From Limimaricola sp. (lineage in GTDB: Bacteria; Pseudomonadota; Alphaproteobacteria; Rhodobacterales; Rhodobacteraceae), in NCBI RefSeq assembly GCF_016125575.1, contig NZ_WGLM01000005.1:372001-436000 (forward strand): DNA of 64,000 bases, written 5' to 3'. Position numbers and translations under genes: made by a program. The notes beneath the pieces are model-generated. The model made no database searches, was not told the origin of the DNA, and was given only the letters and a program-made list of their open reading frames with translations. Shown here piece by piece: positions 49,656 through 58,925 of the stretch. The stretch's first letter is position 1. Each line of letters begins with the position of its first letter.

Positions 49656-50969
49656 GTGTCCGTGACATCGCCCTCTACCCTTGACGCCGCCTTCTGGATC
49701 ACCGCCGCGGTGATCGTCGTGCTGCTGGTCATCTCGGCCTTCTTTTCCGGCTCGGAGACGGCGCTGACTGCTGCCTCGCGCGGCAAGCTGCGCGCCGCGG
49801 CCGACCGCGGCTCGAAGGGCGCGCGCACCGCGCTGAACGTGACCGAGGACAACGAGCGGCTGATCGGTTCGGTGCTGCTGGGCAACAACGTGGTCAACAT
49901 CCTTGCCACGTCGCTGGCGACAGCACTTCTGACCCGCGCCTTCGGGCATAACGGAGTGGCGGTGGCGACGCTGGCAATGACGATCCTCGTGCTGATCTTT
50001 GCCGAGGTGCTGCCCAAGACCTACGCCATCACCAGCCCCGAGACGGTGGCCGCGCGCGTGGCCGCGCCGATCCGCATCGTGATCCTGCTTTTCTCGCCGC
50101 TGGTCGGCGCGGTGCGCTGGTTCGTGCGCGGGGTGCTGTGGGTCTTCGGTGTGCGGGCCGATCCCGACAGCCATATCCTTGCCGTGCGCGAAGAAATCGC
50201 GGGCGCGCTGCAACTGGGCCATTCCGAGGGGATCGTCGAGAAGGAGGACCGCGACCGCATCCTTGGCGCGTTGGACCTGTCCGAACGCATGGTCGAGGAG
50301 ATCATGCTGCACCGCTCCAACATCGAGATGATCGATGCGGGCCTGCCGGTGGCCGAGATCCTGTCGCACGTGCTCGACAGCGCCCATACCCGCATTCCGC
50401 TCTGGAAGGGCGAGCCCGAGAACATCGTGGGCGTGCTGCACGCCAAGGACCTGCTGCGCGCGCTGCACCGGATGATGCGCGACGATGGCGCGGTCAGCCA
50501 GACAGAGCTGGCCGGGTTCGACATCATGAGCGTGGCGATGGAGCCTTACTTCATCCCTGAATACACCACGCTGGACGACCAGATGCGCCAGTTCCTCAAG
50601 CGCAAGACGCATTTCGCGCTGGTGGTCGATGAATACGGCGCGCTGGAGGGGCTGATCACGCTGGAGGATATCCTTGAGGAAATCGTCGGCGAGATCAGCG
50701 ACGAGCATGACAACGACGAGGAAGAAACGATCGAGCGGACCGAGGATGGCGCCTATCTTGTGGACGGTGGCATGACGATCCGCGACCTCAACCGCGCCTG
50801 CGACTGGCAACTGCCCGACGACGAAGCCAACACCATCGCGGGCCTTGTGATCCACGAGGCACAGATGATCCCGGTGAAGGGACAGGTGTTCAGCTTCCAC
50901 GGCTTCCGCTTCGAGGTGGTCGAGACCGAGGCCAACCGTCTGGCGCGGCTGAAGATCAGGCCGCTTTGA
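49656..50969 (+). CDS. CNNM/CorC-type hemolysin family protein
   Basis: A protein of about 437 residues with an N-terminal DUF21 membrane domain (SAFFSGSETALTAASRGKL, NNVVNILATSLATALL), two CBS domains (about 205-330: SHVLDSAHTRIPLWKG and FALVVDEYGALEGLITLEDILEE) and a C-terminal CorC_HlyC domain. The family is linked to Mg2+/cation efflux. The start is uncertain: GTG 49656 gives the usual length, while an ATG at 49587 would overlap xerD. Confidence 0.87.
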   Translation: MSVTSPSTLDAAFWITAAVIVVLLVISAFFSGSETALTAASRGKLRAAADRGSKGARTALNVTEDNERLIGSVLLGNNVVNILATSLATALLTRAFGHNGVAVATLAMTILVLIFAEVLPKTYAITSPETVAARVAAPIRIVILLFSPLVGAVRWFVRGVLWVFGVRADPDSHILAVREEIAGALQLGHSEGIVEKEDRDRILGALDLSERMVEEIMLHRSNIEMIDAGLPVAEILSHVLDSAHTRIPLWKGEPENIVGVLHAKDLLRALHRMMRDDGAVSQTELAGFDIMSVAMEPYFIPEYTTLDDQMRQFLKRKTHFALVVDEYGALEGLITLEDILEEIVGEISDEHDNDEEETIERTEDGAYLVDGGMTIRDLNRACDWQLPDDEANTIAGLVIHEAQMIPVKGQVFSFHGFRFEVVETEANRLARLKIRPL

Positions 50970-51020
50970 CGCGCGGCCTTCGGTCCTGTCAATGGGCCAA
51001 AGCGTTGTCCCGACTGCCCC

Positions 51021-52559
51021 CTAACGCGCCTTGAAGAAGCTGCCGAGAATGCCCCGAACAATTCGCCGCCCGGTCGTGCCGGTCAGTTCCTTGACGACCA
51101 TGTTGGCCAGTGCGCCGCCCACATCGGTCTGCTTGCTGGCGCGGCTGGGCCGCGTCGTGGTGGTCCTGCCACCATCGTAGCGACGCGCATTGTGGTACTC
51201 GCGGGCCTGCGCATCGGCCTGCGCCTGCGCCGTTTCGGCATCGGCGGCGGCCTTGGCCGCGGCCTCGGCCTTGCGCGCCAGCATCTCGGCGGCGGAATCG
51301 CGGTTGAGCTTGGTGTCGTATTTCCCTGCCACCGGCGACGACCGCATCAGCGCCACCCGTTCTGCAGGGTCGATCGGGCCCAGTTGCGACGAGGGCGGGC
51401 GCACCAGCGTGCGCTCGACCACGCCGGGCACGCCCTTGGCATCGAGCATCGAGGTGACGGCCTCACCGGTGCCGACCTCGCGGATCGCCTCGGCGGTGTC
51501 AAAACGGGGGTTGTCGCGGTAGGTCTGCGCGGCCTTCTGCAGGTCCTGCCGGTCTTTGGCGGTGAAAGCGCGCAGCGCGTGCTGCACCCGGTTGCCCAAC
51601 TGGCCCAGCACGGTTTCGGGCACGTCGGCGGGGTTCTGCGTGACGAAATATATCCCCACGCCCTTGGACCGGATCAGCCGGGCGACCTGTTCCACCTTGT
51701 CGACCAGCACCTTGGGCGCATCATCGAACAGCAGGTGCGCCTCGTCGAAGAAGAAGACAAGTTTCGGCTTGTCGGGGTTGCCGACCTCGGGCAGTTCTTC
51801 GAACAACTCCGACATCAGCCACAGCAGGAACATCGCGTAGAGCTTGGGAGAGTTCATCAGCTTGTCGGCGGCCAAGATGTTGATGCGGCCCCGCCCCTGC
51901 GCGTCGAGCAGCATCATGTCCTTGAGATCGAGCGCCGGCTCGCCAAAGAGGTTCGCGCCGCCCTGGTTTTCCAGCACCAGCAATTGCCGCTGGATCGCGC
52001 CCACCGACGATGTGGCAATGTTGCCGTATTTCAGCGACAGGTCCTTGGCGTTCTGGCCAACCCAGACCAACAGCGCCTGCAGGTCTTCAAGGTCGAGCAG
52101 CGGCAGGCCCTGTTCATCGGCCACCCGGAAGGCCACGTTCATCACGCCTTCCTGCACGTCGGTCAGTTCCAGCAGCCGGCTGAGCAGGAGCGGCCCCATC
52201 TCGGCCACGGTGGCACGGATCGGATGGCCCTGTTCGCCGAAGAGGTCCCAGTAAGTGGCCGGAAAAGCCGAATATTGCAGATCGAGGCCGATGGTGGCGG
52301 CGCGCTTCATGAAGGCGTCGTGCAGCTTGAAGGCGGGGCTGCCCGAGGCGCCGATGCCCGACATGTCGCCCTTCACGTCCGACAGGAAGACCGGGACACC
52401 CGCGGCCGAGAACCCCTCGGCCATGATCTGCAGCGTCACCGACTTGCCGGTGCCGGTGGCTCCGGCGACAAGGCCGTGGCGGTTGCCGAAACCCAGCAGA
52501 AGCTGTTGCGGTGTGCCGTAACCCTCGCCGCCCCCGCCGATGAAGATGCCGTCGCCCAT
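51021..52559 (-). CDS. HerA-like helicase / DUF853 ATPase
   Basis: A 512-residue P-loop ATPase of the YjgR (DUF853) branch of the HerA/FtsK superfamily. It starts IFIGGGG and [25 protein letters not shown] (Walker A GATGTGKS), with Walker [14 protein letters not shown] and a sensor pattern [12 protein letters not shown]. The C-terminal 120 residues are Ala/Gln-rich and partly coiled. ATG 52559 (MGDGIFIGG) was chosen as family start. Function in cells is not settled. Confidence 0.88.
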   Translation of the reverse strand: MGDGIFIGGGGEGYGTPQQLLLGFGNRHGLVAGATGTGKSVTLQIMAEGFSAAGVPVFLSDVKGDMSGIGASGSPAFKLHDAFMKRAATIGLDLQYSAFPATYWDLFGEQGHPIRATVAEMGPLLLSRLLELTDVQEGVMNVAFRVADEQGLPLLDLEDLQALLVWVGQNAKDLSLKYGNIATSSVGAIQRQLLVLENQGGANLFGEPALDLKDMMLLDAQGRGRINILAADKLMNSPKLYAMFLLWLMSELFEELPEVGNPDKPKLVFFFDEAHLLFDDAPKVLVDKVEQVARLIRSKGVGIYFVTQNPADVPETVLGQLGNRVQHALRAFTAKDRQDLQKAAQTYRDNPRFDTAEAIREVGTGEAVTSMLDAKGVPGVVERTLVRPPSSQLGPIDPAERVALMRSSPVAGKYDTKLNRDSAAEMLARKAEAAAKAAADAETAQAQADAQAREYHNARRYDGGRTTTTRPSRASKQTDVGGALANMVVKELTGTTGRRIVRGILGSFFKAR

Positions 52560-52757
52560 ATGCGCCTCCCGCCTGCCCGTTCGCACGCAAAATACAGTGT
52601 TAACCCGGTCATGCCAGCCTGAATGCACGTGTCGGGCCGCCGGGCAGTGCCGCGGCGAATGGCCCTGCGCGCCATGGTTCTCCTTCCCAGAAACTGGCCG
52701 CGCCCCCGTGGCGCGGTGCTTTTCACGGAGGCGTCACAGCCGCGCGAGCAATACCGG

Positions 52758-52786
52758 TTGACGCCCCCCGGCCGCTTGGCTAACCA
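52758..52786 (+). promoter_or_regulatory. Promoter-like element before putative sRNA
   Basis: TTGACG and TAACCA are 17 bp apart with a C-rich spacer start, resembling the TGGACG-N17-TATACG element before tRNA-Asn in this window. The -10 match is weak. Confidence 0.35.
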
Positions 52787-52792
52787 TGCGCG

Positions 52793-52862
52793 TCAATAGA
52801 TCGGCCAAGTCCGACAGGGAGATCAGGAAAAGGGACCATCTCGCGGTCCCTTTTCTTATTTT
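52793..52862 (+). ncRNA. Putative small RNA ending in a strong terminator
   Basis: A stretch of about 70 nt lies between a promoter-like element and a T-rich terminator hairpin, with no plus-strand gene for the terminator to serve. A short reading frame (MRVNRSAKSDREIRKRD...) starts at 52786 and runs through the hairpin, so a leader peptide is an alternative. I do not recognise a known RNA family. Confidence 0.35.
52827..52862 (+). terminator. Rho-independent terminator
   Basis: GAAAAGGGACC pairs perfectly over 11 bp with GGTCCCTTTTC around a 7-base loop, followed by TTATTTT. It is the strongest terminator seen in the window. Confidence 0.8.
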
Positions 52863-52958
52863 CATCATGCCGTTGCGGCCCGGACTGCAGGCGGGGACGC
52901 AATGGTTTGCGTCGGGCTGGCGCCCAGTTCCACCGCCTGCAGGGGCCGCGAGGCTGCG

Positions 52959-53486
52959 ATGGATGCAATCGTCGTTCCCCATGATCCGGCCTGGGCCGAT
53001 GCCTTTCATGCCGAAGCTGCCGCAATTTCGTCGCGGCTGGGCGCTGGCACCATCCGTCTTCATCATATCGGCAGCACGGCCATTGCCGGCATCCTTGCCA
53101 AGCCCACGATCGACCTGTTGGGCGAGGTGCCCGATCTGGCCGGGCTCGACCTGGTCTCGCCTGCACTGGAGGGTCTGAATTACAGGGCGATGGGGCCCCA
53201 TGGCATTGAAGGCCGGCGTTTCTTTCTCAAGGACGACGCCGCGGGCCGCCGTACCCATCACCTGCATGTCTTCGTGCAGGGATCGGCCCATGCGGTCCGG
53301 CATCTCGCCTTCCGGGACTACCTGATCGCACATCCGGAGACGGCCGCCGCATATTCTGCCCTGAAGCGGCAGATCGTTGCCCTGCCCGGAACGACGCGCG
53401 ACACCTATCTGGTGGCGAAAGGCCCGTTCATCGCACGGACCGAAGCCGAGGCGCTGGCCTGGTATCAAGGGCGCGAAGGCCCGTGA
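52959..53486 (+). CDS. GrpB family protein (UPF0157)
   Basis: A 175-residue nucleotidyltransferase-fold protein of the GrpB/UPF0157 family: VVPHDPAWADAF, then HHIGSTAIAGILAKPTIDLLGEV (key parts), then RTHHLHVFVQGS and HLAFRDYLIAHPE. ATG 52959 (MDAIVVPHD) fits the family start; the frame from 52902 adds unrelated residues. The biochemical role of the family is unclear. Confidence 0.85.
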   Translation: MDAIVVPHDPAWADAFHAEAAAISSRLGAGTIRLHHIGSTAIAGILAKPTIDLLGEVPDLAGLDLVSPALEGLNYRAMGPHGIEGRRFFLKDDAAGRRTHHLHVFVQGSAHAVRHLAFRDYLIAHPETAAAYSALKRQIVALPGTTRDTYLVAKGPFIARTEAEALAWYQGREGP

Positions 53487-53670
53487 GGAAGGGCCGGCTG
53501 GCGCGGTCTCCGTGCAAGGTGCCGCCCGGGACCCTGCCGTGGCCGGCCCATCGCCCGGTCACGCCTTCGCGATCTCGGCAAAGTCCCGCCATGCCGGACG
53601 GGTTTTGGCCCTGACAGCACCGCGCGGGCATGCTAGAGGCAATTTCGAAAAGAACGACTGGAATGGACCC

Positions 53671-54300
53671 ATGTTGAACCCGATCAAGACTTTGGCCTTG
53701 CTGGCCATCTGTGCCGCCGCCCCTGCCTTCGCGCAGGACCAGACCTCGTCAGGGGCGCCGGCCGCTCCCGACCTGAACCTCGGGACCACGGTCAATTCCG
53801 ACGGCACGACTGAGCCGCAGGTCGGCCAGACCTACATCAAGGAAACCTTCACCGATTGGTCGTCGCGCTGCCTCAAGACGGCCGATGGCAAAGACCCCTG
53901 TCAGCTTTACCAACTGCTGAAAGATTCAAACGGCAACTCCGTGGCCGAAATCAGCATTTTCCCACTGGCCAGCGGCGCGCCTGCCGCGGCAGGCTCAACC
54001 ATCGTCGCGCCGCTGGAGACGCTGCTGACCAAGAACCTGACGCTGGTGGTCGGAACGGATCAGGCCAAGCAATACCCGTTCACCTTCTGCAACCGGGCCG
54101 GCTGCATCGCGCGGATCGGCTTCACCGCAGACGAGGTCGACCAGTTCCGCAAGGGCGCCACCGCAACGCTGACGCTGACGCCGGTCGCCACGCCGAACCA
54201 GCCGGTCAGCGTGGAGATCTCGCTGAAGGGCTTTACGGCGGGTTATGCCAGCCTGCCCGCCCCGGCGCCGGCCGCTGCCCCGGCTGCTTCGGGCAACTGA
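53671..54300 (+). CDS. Invasion-associated locus B (IalB) family protein
   Basis: A 209-residue exported protein with a signal peptide (LNPIKTLALLAICAAAPAFAQ). The IalB pattern is clear: FTDWSSRCLKTADGKDPCQLYQLL and CNRAGCIARIGFTADE, with two cysteine pairs likely in disulfides. The C-terminus is Pro/Ala-rich. In pathogens the family is linked to cell invasion; in free-living relatives the role is unknown. A strong terminator follows. Confidence 0.85.
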   Translation: MLNPIKTLALLAICAAAPAFAQDQTSSGAPAAPDLNLGTTVNSDGTTEPQVGQTYIKETFTDWSSRCLKTADGKDPCQLYQLLKDSNGNSVAEISIFPLASGAPAAAGSTIVAPLETLLTKNLTLVVGTDQAKQYPFTFCNRAGCIARIGFTADEVDQFRKGATATLTLTPVATPNQPVSVEISLKGFTAGYASLPAPAPAAAPAASGN

Positions 54301-54324
54301 GGCGCTTGATTGCGAAACAGGTTG

Positions 54325-54352
54325 AACGCCGCCCCAAGGGGCGGCGTTTTTC
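54325..54352 (+). terminator. Rho-independent terminator after the IalB gene
   Basis: AACGCCGCCCC and GGGGCGGCG form a GC stem followed by TTTTTC, 25 bp after the IalB stop and just before the convergent ketoacyl synthase gene. Confidence 0.8.
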
Positions 54353-54363
54353 GTTGGAGGGGG

Positions 54364-55572
54364 TCAAATCCCGCGCAGGGCGATGACGGCGTTCAGACCA
54401 CCGAAGGCAAAGGCATTCGACAGAACCACATCCACCTTCGCCTCGCGCGCGACATTCGGCACCACGTCCAGCGCGCATTCAGGATCAGGCTCTTCATAGC
54501 CGATAGTGGGCGCGATCACGCCGTCGCGCACCGCCATGATGCAGGCCAGCAGCTCGACAGCGCCGGTCCCGCCGATCAGGTGGCCGTGCATCGACTTGGT
54601 CGAGGACAACATCAGCCGGTCGGCATGGCGGCCGAACACATCCGCCACGGCGGCGCTTTCGGTCTTGTCGTTGGCCGCCGTCCCGGTGCCGTGGGCGTTG
54701 ATATAGCCCACCGCCTCTTTCGGCACGCCGGCATCAGCGATGGCACCCGCAATGGCGCGCGCGGCGCCCTGCTTGGATGGCATCACAATGTCGGAGGCGT
54801 CCGAGGACATGGCGAAACCGATCACCTCGGCCAGCATCTCGGCCCCGCGGGCACGGGCATGGTCGTAATCCTCGAAAACGAAGACACCGGCGCCCTCGCC
54901 CTGCACCATGCCGCTGCGGTTGGCCGAGAACGGCCGACAGGCATCGCGCGACATCACGCGCAGCCCTTCCCATGCCTTGATGCCGCCGAAACACAGCATC
55001 GATTCCGACCCGCCGGTCACCATCGCCGTCGCCATGCCCGAGCGCACCATCTGGAACGCCAGCCCCATCGCGTGGTTGGACGAGGCGCAGGCCGTCGCCA
55101 CGGTGAAGGACGGCCCGCGCAGGTTCCATTCCATGCTGACATGGCTGGCGGCGGCATTGTTCATCAGCTTGGGCACGATGAAGGGGTGAACGCGGTTCTT
55201 CCCCTCCTCGTAGACGGCGCGGTAATTCTCGTCTTGCGTGGTCAACCCGCCGCCCGAGGTGCCCAGCACGACGCCGGCGCGATTGGCCAGCTCTCCGACC
55301 GGGCGCAGGCCGGACTGGTCGATCGCCTGCCGCGCCGCCAACAGGGTGAACTGGGTGAAACGATCGTAAAGCGCGATCTGCTGGCGGTTGAAATGCACGT
55401 GTTCGTCGTAATCGCGCACCTGCCCGCCGATCTGGATCGCCAAGCGGTCAACATCGCGGATATCGAGCGGGCCGATTCCACAACGCCCCTCGCGCATCGC
55501 TTCAAGCGTGGCGGGAACGTCATGGCCCAGTGGGTTGATCGTGCCGGCGCCGGTGATGACGACGCGCTTCAT
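54364..55572 (-). CDS. Beta-ketoacyl-ACP synthase (FabF-like)
   Basis: A 402-residue condensing enzyme that elongates acyl-ACP. The Cys-His-His triad is complete: TACASSNHAMG, NAHGTGTAANDKTE and SMHGHLIGGTGAVE. It is coupled by a 4-base overlap to an acyl carrier protein gene and lies downstream of lpxD, so it probably makes or tailors the acyl chain for lipid A rather than serving bulk fatty-acid synthesis; that role is inferred from context. Confidence 0.9.
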   Translation of the reverse strand: MKRVVITGAGTINPLGHDVPATLEAMREGRCGIGPLDIRDVDRLAIQIGGQVRDYDEHVHFNRQQIALYDRFTQFTLLAARQAIDQSGLRPVGELANRAGVVLGTSGGGLTTQDENYRAVYEEGKNRVHPFIVPKLMNNAAASHVSMEWNLRGPSFTVATACASSNHAMGLAFQMVRSGMATAMVTGGSESMLCFGGIKAWEGLRVMSRDACRPFSANRSGMVQGEGAGVFVFEDYDHARARGAEMLAEVIGFAMSSDASDIVMPSKQGAARAIAGAIADAGVPKEAVGYINAHGTGTAANDKTESAAVADVFGRHADRLMLSSTKSMHGHLIGGTGAVELLACIMAVRDGVIAPTIGYEEPDPECALDVVPNVAREAKVDVVLSNAFAFGGLNAVIALRGI

Positions 55573-55832
55573 CCGCGCGCCTGCTCCTTCACCAAGCCTT
55601 CGACGGCGCGGATGATCGAGGCGACCGACGAAATGTCGAAGGCGCTGTCGGAGGGGTCGTTGGCGTTGAAGGGCACGGAGATGTCAAAAGCTTCCTCAAT
55701 CGCGAAAATGCTTTCGACAAGGCCAAGGCTGTCGATGCCGAGGTCCTCAAGCGTCTGGTCCGGCCGGATATCGGAGGGCTCCAGCAAAGCCTGAGACGCG
55801 ATGATGGCGATGACGCGGTCCTCGATACTCAT
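55569..55832 (-). CDS. Acyl carrier protein
   Basis: An 87-residue acidic carrier protein. The phosphopantetheine serine is in DLGIDSLGLVESIFAIEE (S near residue 36). It differs from a housekeeping AcpP in its C-terminal half (VPFNANDPSDSAFDISS), pointing to a dedicated carrier. ATG 55832 (MSIEDRVIA) is the family start. It lies between lpxD and the ketoacyl synthase gene. Confidence 0.9.
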   Translation of the reverse strand: MSIEDRVIAIIASQALLEPSDIRPDQTLEDLGIDSLGLVESIFAIEEAFDISVPFNANDPSDSAFDISSVASIIRAVEGLVKEQARG

Positions 55833-55869
55833 TACGGGTGGTTCCCTGGTCACGGTCTCTGGCGGTGAT

Positions 55870-56967
55870 TTAGTCACTCTCGCCCGGCTTTGAAACCGAT
55901 TTCTGACGGAGCGTGAGGTCACGCAGCAGGCGAGGCAGGCGCCGCAGTGCCTTGTAACTTTCGATATGCGTCTCCATTCGTACCGCCGGACTGCCCATCA
56001 TCACCCGCCCCGCAGGGACATTTGACAGGGCCAGCGCCCCGGCGGCGAGGACCACGTCGTCGCCCACCCTGATGTTGTCGACAACGCCCGCCTTGCCGCC
56101 CAGCACCACCCTGTCGCCCAGCACGCTGGACCCGGCCACGGCGCTTTGCCCGGCCAGCAGGCAATGCCGGCCCAGCGTGACGTTGTGGCCAATCTGCACA
56201 TGGTTGTCGAGCTTGCAGCCATCGCCCACCCGGGTCGGCCGGATCGTGCCGGCATCGACGGCCGCCAGCGCGCCGATCTCAACATCGTCGCCAATCACCA
56301 CGCCGCCCAGCGAGTGAATGCGGTGCCAGCGCGGGTCGCCCTCGGGCGGTGTCATCTCGCCACCCAGCTGGCTGCGGGCGCGTTCCGCGTTCGAGGGGGT
56401 TTCGGTCACGAAGGAAAACCCGTCACCGCCGATCACCGCATTGGGCTGAATCACAACGCGCGCTCCGATCGCGACGTTGCGACAAACCCGCACGCCCGGT
56501 CCGATCAATCCGTCAGGGCCAATCCGCGCCCCCGACGCGATGGTGACCTGTCCGGCAATGCGTGTGCCTGCGCCAATCTGCGCGCCGGCGCCGATCACCG
56601 TCAGCGGCCCGACTGAAACCTCGGCGCCCAGAACGGCCGTCGGATCAATCACGGCCGTTGGATGCACGCCCGGGGCGATGTCGGGGCCGTCGTCCAGCAT
56701 TGCGGTCAGCCGGGCCAGCGCAAGGCGGGCGCGCGGTGCCTCGATCGCGGCGAGAAGGCCCAATGCCCGCCAGTCAGCACCGGGCCACACGATCGCGGCG
56801 CGCGCGCGCCCTTCTGCCAGCCCCGGCGCATAGGCTGGGGACATGGCAAGGGCAAGCTGATCGGGCGCCGCACTGGCCGGTTCGGCGGCACCGGTCACCT
56901 TGATCGACACCTCGCCATGGGCCACGGCCCCTAGCGCCGCGGCGATCTCGGCTATGCTATGCGACAT
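55870..56967 (-). CDS. lpxD: UDP-3-O-acylglucosamine N-acyltransferase
   Basis: A 365-residue left-handed beta-helix acyltransferase for the third step of lipid A synthesis. The N-terminal uridine-binding domain is followed by hexapeptide repeats (IGAGAQIGAGTRIAGQVTIA and so on) with the catalytic histidine in DNHVQIGHNVTLG. The length is usual. It is first in an lpxD-acp-ketoacyl synthase operon; fabZ and lpxA are not next to it. Confidence 0.93.
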   Translation of the reverse strand: MSHSIAEIAAALGAVAHGEVSIKVTGAAEPASAAPDQLALAMSPAYAPGLAEGRARAAIVWPGADWRALGLLAAIEAPRARLALARLTAMLDDGPDIAPGVHPTAVIDPTAVLGAEVSVGPLTVIGAGAQIGAGTRIAGQVTIASGARIGPDGLIGPGVRVCRNVAIGARVVIQPNAVIGGDGFSFVTETPSNAERARSQLGGEMTPPEGDPRWHRIHSLGGVVIGDDVEIGALAAVDAGTIRPTRVGDGCKLDNHVQIGHNVTLGRHCLLAGQSAVAGSSVLGDRVVLGGKAGVVDNIRVGDDVVLAAGALALSNVPAGRVMMGSPAVRMETHIESYKALRRLPRLLRDLTLRQKSVSKPGESD

Positions 56968-57008
56968 GGCGCGGGGCTCCTCGCAGGGGGCGGCTGACGT
57001 GCCCCGGC

Positions 57009-58607
57009 TTACGCCGCGATCGCGCGCACCGCCACCCCCGCCTGCGCCAGCGCATTCCAGATATCGCGGTCGCGCCGGTAGATGTCGCGCCGGAATTGGA
57101 CGCCGCCGGTCACGTTGGTAAAGGCGGTGCGATAGGTCAGGTGCACCGGCACCGGATCGACCAGATCAACCCGCGTCTCCACCCCGGTATCCAGACCGGC
57201 CTTGAAGACGGCCTGCGGGTCCGCTTCCTGCCGCGCCAGCAGCGTGTAGGCAAAATCGAACGGGTCGCCCAAACGTACGCAACCATGGCTGAACGCGCGA
57301 ACCTCGCGGTTGAACAGGCTCTTGGACGGCGTGTCGTGCAGGTAGATGTTGTAGGGGTTCGGAAACAGGAATTTCACCCGCCCCAGCGCATTGCCCTGGC
57401 TGGGCGGCTCGCGCATCGAGAAGGGGAAGTTCGACTGCGTGTAAGCGTTGAAATCGGCCGTGCTGCGGTCGACGACGCGGCCATAGGCATCGGTGATCTG
57501 AAGGTTGGACGCGGCAAAGGGGTTGGCCTGCAACTGCGGCAGGTATTCCTTCACGATGATCGAGCGCGGCACGTACCAGCTGGGGTTGATGATCATGAAC
57601 TCCATGACATCGGAAAACTCGGGCGTCTGGTGATCAACCGAGGTCTGCCCCACAACGGCGCGGCATTCGAAGGTGACATTGTCATTGTCGACGATGCGCG
57701 CGGTGAAATCGGGGATATTGACCCAGATATGTCGCGCACCCCGCGGGCTGTTCATCCAGCGCTCGCGCTCCAGCGCCACGATGACCGAGGCCAAACGCGC
57801 CTCAAGCGGGCGGTTGATTTCGTCCAGCGTGCCCTGTCCCGCGACACCATCGGTGCTGAGGCCATTGGCCGCCTGGTAACGCTGCACCGCTGCCTGCAGC
57901 GCGGCGTCGTAATCCTGGCTGACGCTGCGGTCGAGGAATCCCATCGTGATCAGCCGGTTGCGCAGGGCCACCACGGCCGGGCCACTGGCGCCAGGCTCCA
58001 GCTTGCCGCCGGGCACGGTGGGGCCGTAGCCGCCCGCAGCCAGCATCCGCTCCATGATCGCCTTTTCGCGTAAAAGCCGGCCATATTCGGGCGAGGATGG
58101 CGGCAATGAACGCAAAAAGGCCGCCGGTGTCGATTGTGCGAAGGCCTGCAGCGTGCCGAGGCGCGCGCGGTAAGGCACCTGCAACTTCAGCCCGTCATCA
58201 ATCTGGCCCGGGGTGAGGATACCGGTCTGGATGTCGCGGGCGAATTGCAGGAAGAGGCGGCTAAGCTCCACCTCCATCATACCCTGATCAATGGGCTGGG
58301 TGGCCGCGCGGATCCGGCCGATCAGCGCCTGCGGATCATAGCGCGCAGCGGGCAGGCCATGATCGGGAGCAATCGCGAAGGCGGCAAGCAACGCGTTGCG
58401 CCGCTCCTGCGCCGCGCGGTCGGTGCCGCTCCAGATCCCTTCGAAATTGCGCGCGCGGTAGAAGGCGGCCAGATCCTCGTCCTGCGAGGCGGCCTGAGCC
58501 ACACCCTGCATGAAGGCGGGCACCTGCGCACTGGCGGATGTCGCGAACGGAACCACCACCGTGCCGGCGGCCAGCCCGGCCATCAGTTCACGCCTGTTCA
58601 TCGTCAT
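57009..58607 (-). CDS. L,D-transpeptidase (YcbB-like)
   Basis: A 532-residue periplasmic peptidoglycan cross-linking enzyme. A Tat-like or Sec signal (NRRELMAGLAAGTVVVPFA) is followed by an N-terminal domain, a peptidoglycan-binding domain (PAVVALRNRLITMGFLD ... DGVAGQGTLDEIN, about 230-300) and a YkuD catalytic domain with cysteine in FSHGCVRLGDP. ATG 58607 fits the signal; the upstream frame lacks one. It is divergent from a DUF882 gene, another cell-wall protein. Confidence 0.88.
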   Translation of the reverse strand: MTMNRRELMAGLAAGTVVVPFATSASAQVPAFMQGVAQAASQDEDLAAFYRARNFEGIWSGTDRAAQERRNALLAAFAIAPDHGLPAARYDPQALIGRIRAATQPIDQGMMEVELSRLFLQFARDIQTGILTPGQIDDGLKLQVPYRARLGTLQAFAQSTPAAFLRSLPPSSPEYGRLLREKAIMERMLAAGGYGPTVPGGKLEPGASGPAVVALRNRLITMGFLDRSVSQDYDAALQAAVQRYQAANGLSTDGVAGQGTLDEINRPLEARLASVIVALERERWMNSPRGARHIWVNIPDFTARIVDNDNVTFECRAVVGQTSVDHQTPEFSDVMEFMIINPSWYVPRSIIVKEYLPQLQANPFAASNLQITDAYGRVVDRSTADFNAYTQSNFPFSMREPPSQGNALGRVKFLFPNPYNIYLHDTPSKSLFNREVRAFSHGCVRLGDPFDFAYTLLARQEADPQAVFKAGLDTGVETRVDLVDPVPVHLTYRTAFTNVTGGVQFRRDIYRRDRDIWNALAQAGVAVRAIAA

Positions 58608-58925
58608 CACACCCTCCGCTTTCTGTGCAGCCATGCTGCGCAACGCGTCGAGTGTGACGCGCTTGCCCCCCGAAGGTCCAGACAGAACCGCCGCGGACCC
58701 CATTACAGCCGCGCCAAGGCCCCCGGGCCTTTGCAAAGATGCAACAGACGCGGCTTTCCGGCGGATTTGCGCAAGTTTTTGCCGACAAGCGGCTCCAGAG
58801 CCACAGCGAGCGGTTTCAGGACTTGGTCAACGATTCGTCATATGTCATAAAGTTACAGCACTTGGGGACTCTGTAACAAATCCGCTGCTCGCGCGGATGA
58901 CGAAACGACGGGACAGGCACTTCCA
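58608..58925. other. Divergent region between L,D-transpeptidase and DUF882 genes
   Basis: 318 bp with no gene. GTTACAG and CTGTAAC (58852-58877) form a 7-bp inverted repeat with a 12-bp spacer about 50 bp before the DUF882 start, a possible operator; its protein is unknown. Confidence 0.4.

Larger units (their letters stand above)
52560..52958. other. Intergenic region with a putative small RNA
   Basis: A 399-bp stretch between divergent genes without a convincing long gene. It holds a promoter-like element (52758-52786) and a strong terminator (52827-52862), listed separately, which together frame a short transcript. Confidence 0.5.
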
